This document shows, piece by piece, positions 16,364-25,298 of a stretch of DNA of 64,000 nt. The first letter of the stretch is position 1. Every line of letters begins with the position of its first letter. Origin of the DNA: Nocardia ninae NBRC 108245 (GTDB lineage Bacteria > Actinomycetota > Actinomycetes > Mycobacteriales > Mycobacteriaceae); the NCBI RefSeq assembly GCF_007990755.1, contig NZ_BJXA01000049.1, positions 1-64,000 on the forward strand. The letters run 5' to 3'. The position numbers were made by a program, and so were the translations under genes. The notes under the pieces are model-generated. The model was not told the DNA's origin, did no database searches, and worked only from the letters and a program-made list of their open reading frames with translations.

Positions 16364-17266
16364 TCAGATGAGGTTGCGCTGCTTGAGGATTCGACGCCGC
16401 ACGTCCGCGAGCAACGTGTAGGTGCCGCCGTGCCGGAGGAAGCGCGGGATGAATCGGTTCACGAAGGCGACGAACACGAACAGATGCTCGAAGCGCCGCT
16501 GATCGGTGGCCGTCCATGGCACCTGGAGCTGTTCGCGGAAGATCGGCGCGAGGAAGCCGATCGTGAGGAACTTCAACAGGTTTCGGAACGGCAGCCGCAG
16601 ATACCAGTGGATCATCCGCAGCTCCAGCAGATCGTTCAGATAGGCGCGCACGTACTCGTCGATGGCGACCTGCTCGCAGGCCTCGCTCCAGTACCGATCG
16701 AAGTCCGCGCGGGTGGCGGGCCACATGTCCTCGGTCACCTGCAGGGTGGTGCCGAGCGTCGACGAGGACACATAGAACGCCTCGGCCTGCTCGTCGCTCA
16801 TCCGGCCTTGTAGCAGTTGGTAGGTGTCCTCGAAGCCGATGTACAGGCAAGCGGCGACCCACAATTGGAGATTCCGGTCGAACGCGTTGTACTTCACCGG
16901 CGCGCCCGGCGCCGAATGTACTTGTCGGTGCGCGACGTTCACCGCCTCCCGGTAGGCGAGGCGCTCGTCTTCGGTGCCGAGAATGGCGACCGCCAGATAC
17001 TGCGTCGTCGTGCGGGCCCGCTTCCACGGATGGTGCATCAGCGAGCCGGATTCGACCTTGCTCTCCGCGACGCCGTACCCCACACCCGGGCGCGCCAGCT
17101 GCATCACGACATTGGCCGCGGCGCCCGCGAAGGACCAGAAATCCAGCGCGTCGGAGAGTTTGATCGCCCGCTTGGTGGTCGGCCGGTGCGTGGCGCCGAT
17201 CCGGATCCGAGTGCGTTCCTCGGACAGCGGGACGGCGGCGTGTTCGGAGGAGTGAGCGGCGGTCAT
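16364..17266 (-). CDS. Oxygenase MpaB family protein (DUF2236)
   Basis: The 300-residue protein matches the MpaB/DUF2236 family, related to the latex-clearing heme oxygenase Lcp. Visible markers are F-W-S-F-A-G-A-A-A-N near residue 45, V-N-V-A-H-R-Q-V-H around 110, and helical segments with W-V-A-A-C-L-Y. Actinobacteria carry many paralogs, mostly of unknown substrate; proposed roles are oxidative cleavage of lipids or secondary metabolites. No signal peptide is evident. The ATG at 17266 has AAAGGACTC-type purine-rich sequence upstream. No obvious partner gene is nearby. Confidence 0.75.
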   Translation of the reverse strand: MTAAHSSEHAAVPLSEERTRIRIGATHRPTTKRAIKLSDALDFWSFAGAAANVVMQLARPGVGYGVAESKVESGSLMHHPWKRARTTTQYLAVAILGTEDERLAYREAVNVAHRQVHSAPGAPVKYNAFDRNLQLWVAACLYIGFEDTYQLLQGRMSDEQAEAFYVSSSTLGTTLQVTEDMWPATRADFDRYWSEACEQVAIDEYVRAYLNDLLELRMIHWYLRLPFRNLLKFLTIGFLAPIFREQLQVPWTATDQRRFEHLFVFVAFVNRFIPRFLRHGGTYTLLADVRRRILKQRNLI

Positions 17267-17414
17267 GGGAGTCCTTTCGGGTCCGGAATCGACTCCGCGT
17301 GGTGTAACAACCTGTGAACTGTTGATAACTTAATCCGCGCGGGCTCGGCGCGTCAACGGGTTGTACTGCATGGGGAAAGTCTTGCGTGTACCGCAATGAA
17401 TCTACGCCAAAGTC

Positions 17415-17496
17415 TTCCGTTAAGTCCGGAATCGTGCGTAACATACGGGCCCATACCGGACCGTGTGGCGTCCGGCACGGATCCAACGGTGGATCC
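17415..17496 (+). promoter_or_regulatory. Possible promoter and leader hairpin of the mce operon
   Basis: TTCCGT (17415-17420) and TAACAT (17439-17444) are 18 nt apart and could be -35 and -10 boxes. Downstream, GGATCCA-ACGG-TGGATCC (17479-17496) forms a perfect 7-bp stem or dyad 57 nt before the first gene. No regulator is known to me for this dyad; the two divergent-domain TetR proteins after the operon are candidates. Confidence 0.35.
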
Positions 17497-17553
17497 CTTG
17501 TGGGTCCTGCCGTGGGCGGCCGGTCACGTCGACCGGCACGCGAAAGGACACGC

Positions 17554-17778
17554 ATGCTCAAGAGGCTGGATCGGATATTCAGCTACGAGATGAAGGTCTC
17601 GGAGTTCCTGGGGACGCTGATCATCCTCGGCATCCCGTACGGCCTGATCGGCGTGGTCTGGACGCTGACCCACACCAGCCACCTGCGCGGTATGCACGGC
17701 ATCGACGTGGTCGTCTCGTTCCTGGGTTCGATCGTGTGCTGGCCCGTGCTCACCTTCTCGAATGTGTGCATGACCTGA
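17554..17778 (+). CDS. Small membrane protein, first gene of the mce operon
   Basis: The 74-residue product has a short basic N-terminus (M-L-K-R-L-D-R) and two hydrophobic helices, about residues 17-38 (L-G-T-L-I-I-L-G-I-P-Y-G) and 50-66. GAAAGGA lies 6 nt before the ATG. Its stop shares one base with the start of the next tiny gene (TGATG), so the two are translationally linked. I recognise no named family. Position directly ahead of yrbE genes suggests an accessory part of the Mce lipid importer. The longer in-frame extension back to 17386 lacks membrane-protein character and was rejected. Confidence 0.65.
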   Translation: MLKRLDRIFSYEMKVSEFLGTLIILGIPYGLIGVVWTLTHTSHLRGMHGIDVVVSFLGSIVCWPVLTFSNVCMT

Positions 17779-17966
17779 TGATGATCCTGGTCTGGTTGAT
17801 CGACGTCCTGGTGATCGGGGTGAAGGTGCTCGCGGGGCACACGCGGGTCAATCCGGTGCTGCGGTTCGGGTTGTGGTTGGTCGTGCTGAGCGCCGTCGTG
17901 GTCGGCGCTGCCGTCCTGGGCTTGCTGCTCGTGCTGCTGCAGCGGCAGTTGAGCGGTACCGCGTGA
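17778..17966 (+). CDS. Second small membrane protein ahead of yrbE
   Basis: This 62-residue ORF overlaps the previous stop by one base. It has two hydrophobic segments, about residues 2-18 and 32-54, the second rich in Val and Leu (V-V-L-S-A-V-V-V-G-A-A-V-L-G), and a short polar tail. It ends 13 nt before the yrbEA start. No function can be given; the pair could form a small membrane subunit that accompanies the Mce permease. Confidence 0.6.
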   Translation: MMILVWLIDVLVIGVKVLAGHTRVNPVLRFGLWLVVLSAVVVGAAVLGLLLVLLQRQLSGTA

Positions 17967-17979
17967 GAGGCAGCGATCG

Positions 17980-18834
17980 ATGACCAGCACCCAACGGCCG
18001 CCGGGCCGCACCGATCTCGAGCAAGCCGTCGACGACCTCAAGGGTCTGTGGCAGCGACACCCCCAGCGGTCACTGGAGACGCTGGGCAGGCAGGTGACTC
18101 TAGGTCGCGACGCCGTCCTGGAGATGTTCCGCGCACTGCTCACGCGCCGGTTTCCGTTCCAGGAATTCATCAAACAGTGCGCGTTCATGTCCAGCGTGTC
18201 GGCGGCGCCGACGGTGTTCGTCGCGATACCGGTCGCGGTGGTGGTCTCGATTCAGATCGGCGCCCTGGTGAGTCAGGTCGGCGCGACCACCTTCATCGGT
18301 GCCGTCAGCGGGCTCGGCATTATTCGCCAGGGCGCGCCGCTGGTCACCTCGCTGATGATCGCCGGTGCGGTCGGCTCGGCCATCTGCGCCGATCTCGGTT
18401 CCCGCACGATCAGGGAGGAGATCGACGCCATGAAGGTGATGGGCGTCGATCCGATCCGCAGGCTGGTCGCGCCGCGGCTCGCGGCGGCGGTGCTGGTGAG
18501 CATGCTGCTGTGCGGCTTCGTGGTCTTCGTCGGCTTCGCGACCGGCTATCTGTTCAACGTGTATGCCCAGGGCGGCACCCCGGGCTCGTTCATCAGCAGC
18601 TTCGCCTCCTTCGCCGTGGCGAACGACATGATCGTCGCCTTGCTGAAGGCCGCCATCTTCGGCGCGCTCACCGCGATCATCGCCTGCGACATCGGCCTGC
18701 ACACCAGGGGCGGACCCGGCGGCGTCGCCAACTCGGTGAACGCGGCGGTGGTCAACTCGGCGCTGATGCTGTTCGCCACCAACATCATCATCACCCAGGT
18801 GTACAACACGCTGTTCCCGGCAAAGGTGATCTGA
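17980..18834 (+). CDS. yrbEA: Mce transporter permease YrbE A
   Basis: The 284-residue integral membrane protein is of the MlaE/YrbE permease family. It has about five or six hydrophobic helices, with the conserved E-E-I-D-A-M-K-V-M-G-V-D-P loop near residue 150. That loop is thought to contact the cytoplasmic ATPase. In mycobacteria the YrbE pair forms the membrane channel of Mce complexes, which import lipids such as fatty acids or cholesterol. No ATPase gene (mceG/mkl) is in the window, as usual, since MceG is encoded elsewhere. The ATG at 17980 lies 13 nt after the upstream small gene and one nucleotide separates its stop from yrbEB. Confidence 0.95.
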   Translation: MTSTQRPPGRTDLEQAVDDLKGLWQRHPQRSLETLGRQVTLGRDAVLEMFRALLTRRFPFQEFIKQCAFMSSVSAAPTVFVAIPVAVVVSIQIGALVSQVGATTFIGAVSGLGIIRQGAPLVTSLMIAGAVGSAICADLGSRTIREEIDAMKVMGVDPIRRLVAPRLAAAVLVSMLLCGFVVFVGFATGYLFNVYAQGGTPGSFISSFASFAVANDMIVALLKAAIFGALTAIIACDIGLHTRGGPGGVANSVNAAVVNSALMLFATNIIITQVYNTLFPAKVI

Positions 18835-18835
18835 G

Positions 18836-19699
18836 ATGGGTTCGCGCTATACGCCGCCGGCGTTGCAGCCGTTCCGGGTGGTCGGCGAGTTCGCGCGCGG
18901 ACCGATGCGCGCCAACCGGCGCCTCGGCCATCAGGCCATCACCTTCGTCGCGGCGATCGCGGCAATTCCGTTCACGCTCAAGCACTATCGCAAAGAGGTG
19001 CTGCGGCTCACCGCGGACGTCGGCTGGGGCAACGGCTCGCTGGTCGTCGGCGGCGGCACCGTCGGCGTCGTCATCATCCTGTGCGGGTTCGGCGGGATCA
19101 CCGTCGGCATGGAGTCCTACACCGCGCTGAACCTGCTGACCATGAACCCGCTGACCGGTGCCATCTCCGGGTTCGCCACCACCCGCGAGATCGGCCCGAT
19201 CCTGGCGACGCTGGCCTTCGCCATCCAGGCGGGCTGCCGATTCACCGCGCAGTTGGGCGCGATGCGGATCTCCGAGGAGATCGACGCGCTGGAATCCATT
19301 GCCATCCGCCCGCTCCCGTACTTGATCACAACCAGGATGATCGCGGCGACGCTGACCATCGTCCCGCTCTACAGCGTGGGGCTGGCGGTGGCGTACCTGA
19401 TGACCAAGCTGTCGGTGCTGTTCCTCGGCGGCACCTCGGCGGGCACCTACGACCACTACTTCTTCCAATTCCTCAACGGTGCCGACGTCTTCTTCTCGGT
19501 GCTCAAAGTGATGGTGTTCGTGCTGATCTCGACATTCCTGCAGTGCTACTACGGCTATGTCGCCACCGGTGGTCCGGAAGGCGTCGGCCAGGCGGCCGGG
19601 CGCGCGATCAAGATGGTGATCGTCGTCATGGTGTTCGCGAATCTGTTTCTCACGCTGGCGATCTGGGGCATCGACCCCGGCATCCGGATCTCGGGATAG
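18836..19699 (+). CDS. yrbEB: Mce transporter permease YrbE B
   Basis: The 287-residue partner permease has the same architecture as YrbE A. Its ATPase-contact loop reads S-E-E-I-D-A-L-E-S-I-A-I-R-P. The A and B subunits pair to form the translocation path. The gene starts one base after the yrbEA stop and ends 8 nt before mceA, with TAGGGG at the stop serving as the next ribosome site. All genes of the block run in one transcript with minimal gaps. Confidence 0.95.
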   Translation: MGSRYTPPALQPFRVVGEFARGPMRANRRLGHQAITFVAAIAAIPFTLKHYRKEVLRLTADVGWGNGSLVVGGGTVGVVIILCGFGGITVGMESYTALNLLTMNPLTGAISGFATTREIGPILATLAFAIQAGCRFTAQLGAMRISEEIDALESIAIRPLPYLITTRMIAATLTIVPLYSVGLAVAYLMTKLSVLFLGGTSAGTYDHYFFQFLNGADVFFSVLKVMVFVLISTFLQCYYGYVATGGPEGVGQAAGRAIKMVIVVMVFANLFLTLAIWGIDPGIRISG

Positions 19700-19707
19700 G
19701 GGCCGCG

Positions 19708-21072
19708 ATGATCATCGATCCCAGTGGCCGTGGGCCGAGCCCGCGGCAGCTGTCCCTCGCGGGCATCGCGCTCACGGCGGTGCTGCTGCTGTTGCTGTAC
19801 CTGCTCGGTCTGCGCTATACCGGCCGCTTCGAGGACAACGTCGGCGTGGTCGCCGTGCTCACCAGCACCGGTGACGGGTTGCCCGAGAACGCCGACGTGA
19901 AGTTTCGCGGCATGATCGTCGGCTCGGTGGCCGATGTGCAGGTCGTCGCGAAGGGGGAACGGCAGCGCGCCGAGTTGAACCTGAAACCCGCTGTGGCGGC
20001 GCTGATCCCGGCTGCCGTCACGGCCAGGGTCATCCCCAACAACATCTTCGGTGTAACGGCGATCGAGCTCGTCGACAACGGACCGACCCGGGAGACGTTG
20101 CGTGCGGGGGCGGAGATTCCCGAGGACACCAGCGAGGGCACCGTCCAATTGCAGACCACGCTCAGCGTGCTGCGCGACGTGCTCGATCACATCCAGCCGG
20201 AGAAGCTGGGCCGGGTGCTCGCCACCCTCGCCGACGCCCTCGACCCGGCCGCACGGGTACCGGGCTCCACCATCGAGCGGCTCGACACCTGGCTCACCCA
20301 GGTGCACGCCATCCCCGGGATCGGCAACCTGCTCGGCGATCTGGGCCGGGCCGCGACCGCGCTGAGCACGTCAGCGCCCGAGCTGGTCGGTGTGCTGTCG
20401 GAGTCGGTGACCACCGCGCGCACTCTCACGGAGCGGCGGGACAAGCTCGTCGCGCTGCTCACCAACGCCAACGGGGCCGTCGACTCGGTGAATTCGCTGT
20501 TCGCGCGTAACCCCGATGCGGGCAAGGAGGTGGTCTCCGGTGTCGGCGAGCTGTTCGGCAGCCTGGCCGAGGATCCGGATGCCCTGCAGCAGACGGCGGC
20601 CAATCTCAATGTGTCCCTGCAGAAATTGCGCTCGGTGTTCGGTTTCGGGCCGAGTCGCCAGATGATCTGGAAGATGGACGTGTCCTTCACGCCGTTTCAG
20701 CAGTACACCGCCGCGGATTGCCCGCGGTACGGCAGCATGGCCGGGCCACGCTGCGGCGGTGCCTCGGTACCGGAAGTCGCGCCGCCCCAGGAGTTTCCGC
20801 AACAGCTGGCACCGCAGTGGCTGGATGCCGCGGGCCCTGCGCCGGTCGTGCCCAAGCTGCCGAGTATCCCGGGCATTCCGATGATTCCCGGGCTGACGGC
20901 ACCGGCCGCGGCGAAAGATCCGGCACCGAATACCGCAGGGCCCAATGGCTTACGCGGCCCGGACGCCGTCGCGGCGATCGTCGGCGGCAAGCCGACCGCG
21001 GCGCAGTATCTGCTGCTGTCGCCGCTGCTGGCAGGCGGCTCGGTCACCCCGGCGGACAAGGGCGGTAGCTGA
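19708..21072 (+). CDS. mceA: Mce family protein, A position
   Basis: The 454-residue protein has an N-terminal membrane anchor (about residues 12-32) followed by the MlaD/Mce domain (about 40-120, with N-A-D-V-K-F-R-G-M-I-V-G-S-V) and a long helical Mce4_CUP1-type region. The tail is Pro/Ala-rich. In recent structural models six Mce chains make a periplasm-spanning tube that carries lipid from the outer layer to YrbE. The ATG at 19708 was chosen for membrane anchor and ribosome site; a much longer in-frame extension back to 19081 lies inside yrbEB and is spurious. Confidence 0.93.
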   Translation: MIIDPSGRGPSPRQLSLAGIALTAVLLLLLYLLGLRYTGRFEDNVGVVAVLTSTGDGLPENADVKFRGMIVGSVADVQVVAKGERQRAELNLKPAVAALIPAAVTARVIPNNIFGVTAIELVDNGPTRETLRAGAEIPEDTSEGTVQLQTTLSVLRDVLDHIQPEKLGRVLATLADALDPAARVPGSTIERLDTWLTQVHAIPGIGNLLGDLGRAATALSTSAPELVGVLSESVTTARTLTERRDKLVALLTNANGAVDSVNSLFARNPDAGKEVVSGVGELFGSLAEDPDALQQTAANLNVSLQKLRSVFGFGPSRQMIWKMDVSFTPFQQYTAADCPRYGSMAGPRCGGASVPEVAPPQEFPQQLAPQWLDAAGPAPVVPKLPSIPGIPMIPGLTAPAAAKDPAPNTAGPNGLRGPDAVAAIVGGKPTAAQYLLLSPLLAGGSVTPADKGGS

Positions 21073-21074
21073 TC

Positions 21075-22097
21075 ATGAAATCAGGTAAAGCCCTGGCCGG
21101 TTTCAGCCTCTTCGCCGTGGTCGCGATCGTGCTGACGTATACGATCTGGTCCACCCTGCAACGCTCGGTGACCGGCGACACCGACTCCTACTCCGCGACG
21201 TTCTCCGATGTGCTCGGCCTGCGGGTCGGCGACGACATCCGGATGGCGGGGGTGCGGGTCGGCCGGGTGGACGAGATCGACTTCGACGGCGACTACCGGG
21301 CCCGCATCGAGTTCCGGATCCAGCGCAAGCAGCGGTTGACCACCACCACCAAGGCCATGGTGCGCTACCAGAACCTGATCGGGCAGCGCTATATCGCGCT
21401 GGTGCCCGGCGCGGGCGGCGGACAAACGCTGGCGGCGGGTGCGGCGATACCGCTCGAGCGCACCGAGCCGTCGTTCGACGTGTCCGCGCTGCTGTCCGGG
21501 TTCGAGCCGTTGTTCAGTGTGCTGCAACCGGATCAGATCAATTCGCTGTCGGAGACGCTGATCCAGGCTTTGCAGGGCAACAATGTCTCGCTGAGCGCGT
21601 TGATCACCCAGGCCGCCGAGCTGGCCGGCACCTTCGGGCAGCGGGACCAGATTCTCGGCGACGTGATCGGCAACCTGAGCAGTGTCATCGCCGGGCTCGC
21701 CCATCGCAGCGGGGAACTGGAAACGCTGATCACCCAGGCGCGTTCGCTGGTCGAGTCGCTCTACGCGCAAGGCGAGTCGTTGAAGGGGTCGGTCGATCAG
21801 GTGGCCACCTCGACCGACTCGCTGGCGCGGCTGATCGCTCAGGTGAAGCCGAATATTGCTCGGGCGCAAGACGATGCGACGAGCGGTGTGGCACTGCTGC
21901 TGCTCAACGGCGCCTCGCTGGACCAGGCGGCCGTCGAGCTGCCGAGCCTGCTCAACGGCATCGCCAGATTCACCAGCTATGGCGCCTACGGCAATGCCTA
22001 TATCTGTCGTCTCGATGTCTCGCTGTGGGGTGTGCTGCTGCCGCCGGGGCTCTTCTCACAGGTCGGCGGGGATTCACAATCGGAGGTCTGCCGATGA
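21075..22097 (+). CDS. mceB: Mce family protein, B position
   Basis: The 340-residue product has a single N-terminal anchor helix (about residues 8-27), the Mce domain (D-I-R-M-A-G-V-R-V-G-R-V-D-E near residue 56) and a C-terminal helical coiled region. It ends with Y-I-C-R-L-D-V-S-L-W-G. Its start follows the mceA stop by 2 nt, and its stop overlaps the mceC start by 4 nt (ATGA). No truncation compared with family members. Confidence 0.93.
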   Translation: MKSGKALAGFSLFAVVAIVLTYTIWSTLQRSVTGDTDSYSATFSDVLGLRVGDDIRMAGVRVGRVDEIDFDGDYRARIEFRIQRKQRLTTTTKAMVRYQNLIGQRYIALVPGAGGGQTLAAGAAIPLERTEPSFDVSALLSGFEPLFSVLQPDQINSLSETLIQALQGNNVSLSALITQAAELAGTFGQRDQILGDVIGNLSSVIAGLAHRSGELETLITQARSLVESLYAQGESLKGSVDQVATSTDSLARLIAQVKPNIARAQDDATSGVALLLLNGASLDQAAVELPSLLNGIARFTSYGAYGNAYICRLDVSLWGVLLPPGLFSQVGGDSQSEVCR

Positions 22098-23119
22098 TGA
22101 CACGAGCGCGATCGCTGATCGGGCGCGTCCGGCTGCCGCGGAACCGGCTGCTGTGGCTCGGGCTGCTCGCGGCGGGTTCGGTGGTGCTGCTGCTGGTCGG
22201 CTCCAGTGTGCTGTCCCAGGCCCGGTTGGGGGACAAGACCATTCAGGCGGAGTTCGCCCAGGCGGCCGGGCTGCGGGCGGGTGCGTCGGTGGATGTGTCC
22301 GGCATCGAGGTCGGCTCGGTGCGCGCGGTGCGGCTCGACGGCGCGAAGGTGCTGGTCGACCTGCGGGTGCGCCGGGATCTGCGGCTCGGCCCGGACGCGC
22401 ACGCGGCCATCAAGATGACGACGATCCTCGGCAAGCTGCACGTCGAGCTGGTGCCGGGCAATGGAAAAGGGTTGCCGGGCAACCGAATTGCGCTGGCGAA
22501 CACGTCGGTGCCGTACAACCTCAGCAAGGTCATCCGTGATCCGGTGTACAAGTCGTCGTTCGAGCGGATCGAGCGGATCGATCCGGCCAAGCTGCGCCAG
22601 TCGCTCGACTTGCTCAGCAGGCAGATGGGTGACTCGCCGCAGCTCACCGTCGAGGCGTTGAACAGCATCGGCGCGCTGGCCAAGGTGATCAACGACCGCC
22701 GCGACGAGGTCGACGTGCTGCTGAAGAGCATGGATCAGGTCTCGCAGCTGGTGTCGGACAACCGCAACAGCGTGCTGCTGCTGCTCACCCGCGGCGAGGC
22801 CATCGGTAACGCCGTCGCGGTGCGGCAGAACATGCTGAAGTCGTTGCTGGACAACGTCGCCGAGCTCTCCCGGCTGCTGCAGGAGATGGGCCTGGAGAAC
22901 AACGATCAACTCGGGCCGATGATCCAGAGCCTGAACACCATGTCCGAGGGTCTGGAGAAGAACCGGGAAAACCTCGACTCGCTCTACGAGATCATGCCGG
23001 TTGCCTTGCGGCAGTTCAACAATGCGCTCGGCAACGGACCCTACGGCGACGTGTGGGCGCCGTGGATTTTCCCGGACAACTGGTTGTGTTTCGCCGGTGC
23101 GGTACAGGGGTGCAACTGA
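22094..23119 (+). CDS. mceC: Mce family protein, C position
   Basis: The 341-residue protein has an anchor helix at about residues 17-38 (L-L-W-L-G-L-L-A-A-G-S-V-V-L-L-L), an Mce domain (A-S-V-D-V-S-G-I-E-V-G-S-V) and a helical tail ending in a W-I-F-P-D-N-W-L-C motif. The start is the ATG overlapping the mceB stop; a second ATG follows immediately. The stop shares one base with mceD (TGATG). Confidence 0.93.
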   Translation: MMTRARSLIGRVRLPRNRLLWLGLLAAGSVVLLLVGSSVLSQARLGDKTIQAEFAQAAGLRAGASVDVSGIEVGSVRAVRLDGAKVLVDLRVRRDLRLGPDAHAAIKMTTILGKLHVELVPGNGKGLPGNRIALANTSVPYNLSKVIRDPVYKSSFERIERIDPAKLRQSLDLLSRQMGDSPQLTVEALNSIGALAKVINDRRDEVDVLLKSMDQVSQLVSDNRNSVLLLLTRGEAIGNAVAVRQNMLKSLLDNVAELSRLLQEMGLENNDQLGPMIQSLNTMSEGLEKNRENLDSLYEIMPVALRQFNNALGNGPYGDVWAPWIFPDNWLCFAGAVQGCN

Positions 23120-24219
23120 TGAAGATAGGTACTTTCCGCAAAACCGCCGTGTTGTGCTGGGTCGCCGCGGTGGCGTCCGGGTGTTCGCTGCTGCCGGACA
23201 GCCTGAGCGGGCTGCCGGACCAGTACCTCGGCGAACGTCTGCGGATCAGCGCCGATTTCGAGAACGTCGCCGGCCTGTACGCGGGCAACGATGTCGCGAT
23301 CCTCGGGGTCCCGGTGGGCCGGGTCGACACCGTGACCGCCAGGGGCAGCTACGTCGAGGTGACCATGTCCATCGACAAGGACGTCAAGGTGCCCGCCGAC
23401 GCGATCGCCGCGCTGGTGTCACCGCAGCTGATCACCAACCGGCACGTCGAGCTCGCGCCCGCCTACGAAGGCACCGGCCCGGTGCTGGCCGACGGCGCGC
23501 ACATCCCGCTCGAGCACACGCGCACCCCGGTGGAACTCGATCGGATCCTGGAGAATTTCGACCAACTGGGCCGAGCACTGAAGGGCGACAACGAGTCCGG
23601 GCCAATGGCGAGCCGGGTGCTCTTCCCGCTGCTCGACGGCAACGGCGACAAGCTCCGCGAGACGCTCGACGCCATGTCCTCGGCCTTCGAGGTGAGCCTG
23701 GCCAACGGCGACCAGATCTCCAACACCATCGTGAAACTCAATGAGATCACCCAGATCATCGCCGAGAACGACCAGACGGTGCGGGATTTCAGCGGCAGGC
23801 TCACCGAGATGGTGCAGCTGATGGGCGAGCAGGCGCCGGGCTTGCAGGCGGTGCTGACCCAGCTCAACGACTTCGTCACCAACACCTCGACCGTGGTGGG
23901 CACCAACCGCGAGCAATTGCTCGGCGCGCTCAACCGATTCACCGCCCTCACCGGGCAGATGCGGGCCAACGCGCGGGCGGTCACCGAGATCGCCGACGTG
24001 ACGCCGCTGTTCTTCCAGAACCTCGCCAACGCGACCAGCCGCGAGCATCAGGCGCTGCGCTTGCACGGCCTGCTGGACAAGGCGGTGCTAGACGGCGAGG
24101 CCCTGTCGGTGTTCTGCGAACGGGTGCAGATGCGCCTGGATGGTTGCCGGACCGGCAAGATCCAGGATTTCGGCCCGGACTTCGGGCTCACCGCCGCGCT
24201 GCTCGGACTGACCAAATGA
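23119..24219 (+). CDS. mceD: Mce family protein, D position, with lipobox-like signal
   Basis: The 366-residue protein starts with a basic and hydrophobic signal that ends in V-A-S-G-C (Cys near residue 22), close to a lipobox. The Mce domain follows (N-D-V-A-I-L-G-V-P-V-G-R-V-D) and then a long helical region with many Asn and Thr. In most mce operons the lipoprotein is the fifth member (E), so a second lipobox-like protein at position D is worth noting. Its stop overlaps the mceE start by 4 nt. Confidence 0.92.
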   Translation: MKIGTFRKTAVLCWVAAVASGCSLLPDSLSGLPDQYLGERLRISADFENVAGLYAGNDVAILGVPVGRVDTVTARGSYVEVTMSIDKDVKVPADAIAALVSPQLITNRHVELAPAYEGTGPVLADGAHIPLEHTRTPVELDRILENFDQLGRALKGDNESGPMASRVLFPLLDGNGDKLRETLDAMSSAFEVSLANGDQISNTIVKLNEITQIIAENDQTVRDFSGRLTEMVQLMGEQAPGLQAVLTQLNDFVTNTSTVVGTNREQLLGALNRFTALTGQMRANARAVTEIADVTPLFFQNLANATSREHQALRLHGLLDKAVLDGEALSVFCERVQMRLDGCRTGKIQDFGPDFGLTAALLGLTK

Positions 24220-25298
24220 GGGCGCGGGCACTGACCACGCTGTGCGTCGCCGTGGCGATCGGCGCGACCTCGGGCTGCGCGGTGACGGTGGACAACGTGC
24301 CGCTGCCGAAACCGGGCATCGGCGGTCCCGGCTACACCCTGCACGCGGTGTTCCGGGACGCACTGAATCTGCCAGCCAACGCGCACGTCAAGATCGGTGG
24401 CTCCGATATCGGCATGGTGTCCGCGATCAGCACCACCGACTTCCTCGCCGACGTGGAGATGCAGATCCGCCAGGACATCCAGCTGCCTCGGGGGACCACC
24501 GCCGAGCTGCGCCAGGCCACCCCGCTCGGCGACATGTTCGTCGCGATGACGCTGCCCGCCAAACAGGACGGTGCCGAACTGCTGCGACCCGGAGACACCA
24601 TCGCCCCGGAGCAGACCGCGACCGGCGCCTCGGTGGAACAGCTGATGATGTCGGTCTCGCTGCTGCTCAACGGCGGCGGCCTCAACCAGGCGGCCCGGAT
24701 CACCGCCGAGATGAACTCCATGTTCGGCGGGCGCGCCCCGGAGCTGTCGCATCTGATCACCGAGATGACCGATGTGCTCACCGCACTCAATCGGCGCACC
24801 GCCGACATCGACGGCGTGCTGACCGGATTGAATACCCTCACCGGTGAATTGGCCAGGCGCAAAGCCGAATTGGGCGCCGCCGCGGACACCTTCCCGCCAC
24901 TGATCGGGCTCGTCGCCGAAAACAACAGGGCCATCGCCGATCTCATCGCGAAGGTCTCGGTGACCATGGCCGCGCTCGGTGACTTCACCGACACCACCGG
25001 CTCGGACTTCCTCAGCTTGTTCGACAGCATCCAGCGACTGATGTCCGGCTTCACCAAGATGGGTGACGATCTCGCGGGCGCCCTCGATGGATTGCACGCC
25101 ATCTACCCGTCGATCTCGGCCAGCCTGGACGGTCCGGTGCTCGCGGTGGCGGCCACCGTGTCCTATCTCAGCGTCGGCGCGCTGACCGACCCGAAGGGCA
25201 GCAGGCCACCCGAGATCGGTGACGTGCCCGCGTTCATCGGCAGCCTGGCGCAGGTCATCGAGAAGGTCATCGGCCGGCTGCAAGGCGGTGGCCGATGA
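24216..25298 (+). CDS. mceE: Mce family protein, E position (probable lipoprotein)
   Basis: The 360-residue product carries a short signal ending in A-T-S-G-C, the usual lipoprotein feature of MceE/Lpr members, though the -3 residue is Thr rather than Leu. The Mce domain contains N-A-H-V-K-I-G-G-S-D-I-G-M-V. The helical C-terminal part is long and lacks further membrane segments. Its stop overlaps mceF by 4 nt. Confidence 0.92.
   Translation: MRARALTTLCVAVAIGATSGCAVTVDNVPLPKPGIGGPGYTLHAVFRDALNLPANAHVKIGGSDIGMVSAISTTDFLADVEMQIRQDIQLPRGTTAELRQATPLGDMFVAMTLPAKQDGAELLRPGDTIAPEQTATGASVEQLMMSVSLLLNGGGLNQAARITAEMNSMFGGRAPELSHLITEMTDVLTALNRRTADIDGVLTGLNTLTGELARRKAELGAAADTFPPLIGLVAENNRAIADLIAKVSVTMAALGDFTDTTGSDFLSLFDSIQRLMSGFTKMGDDLAGALDGLHAIYPSISASLDGPVLAVAATVSYLSVGALTDPKGSRPPEIGDVPAFIGSLAQVIEKVIGRLQGGGR

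Noticed and set aside
19081-19707. Long N-terminal extension of mceA
   Set aside because: It overlaps nearly all of yrbEB and lacks any membrane anchor; ATG 19708 gives the family form.
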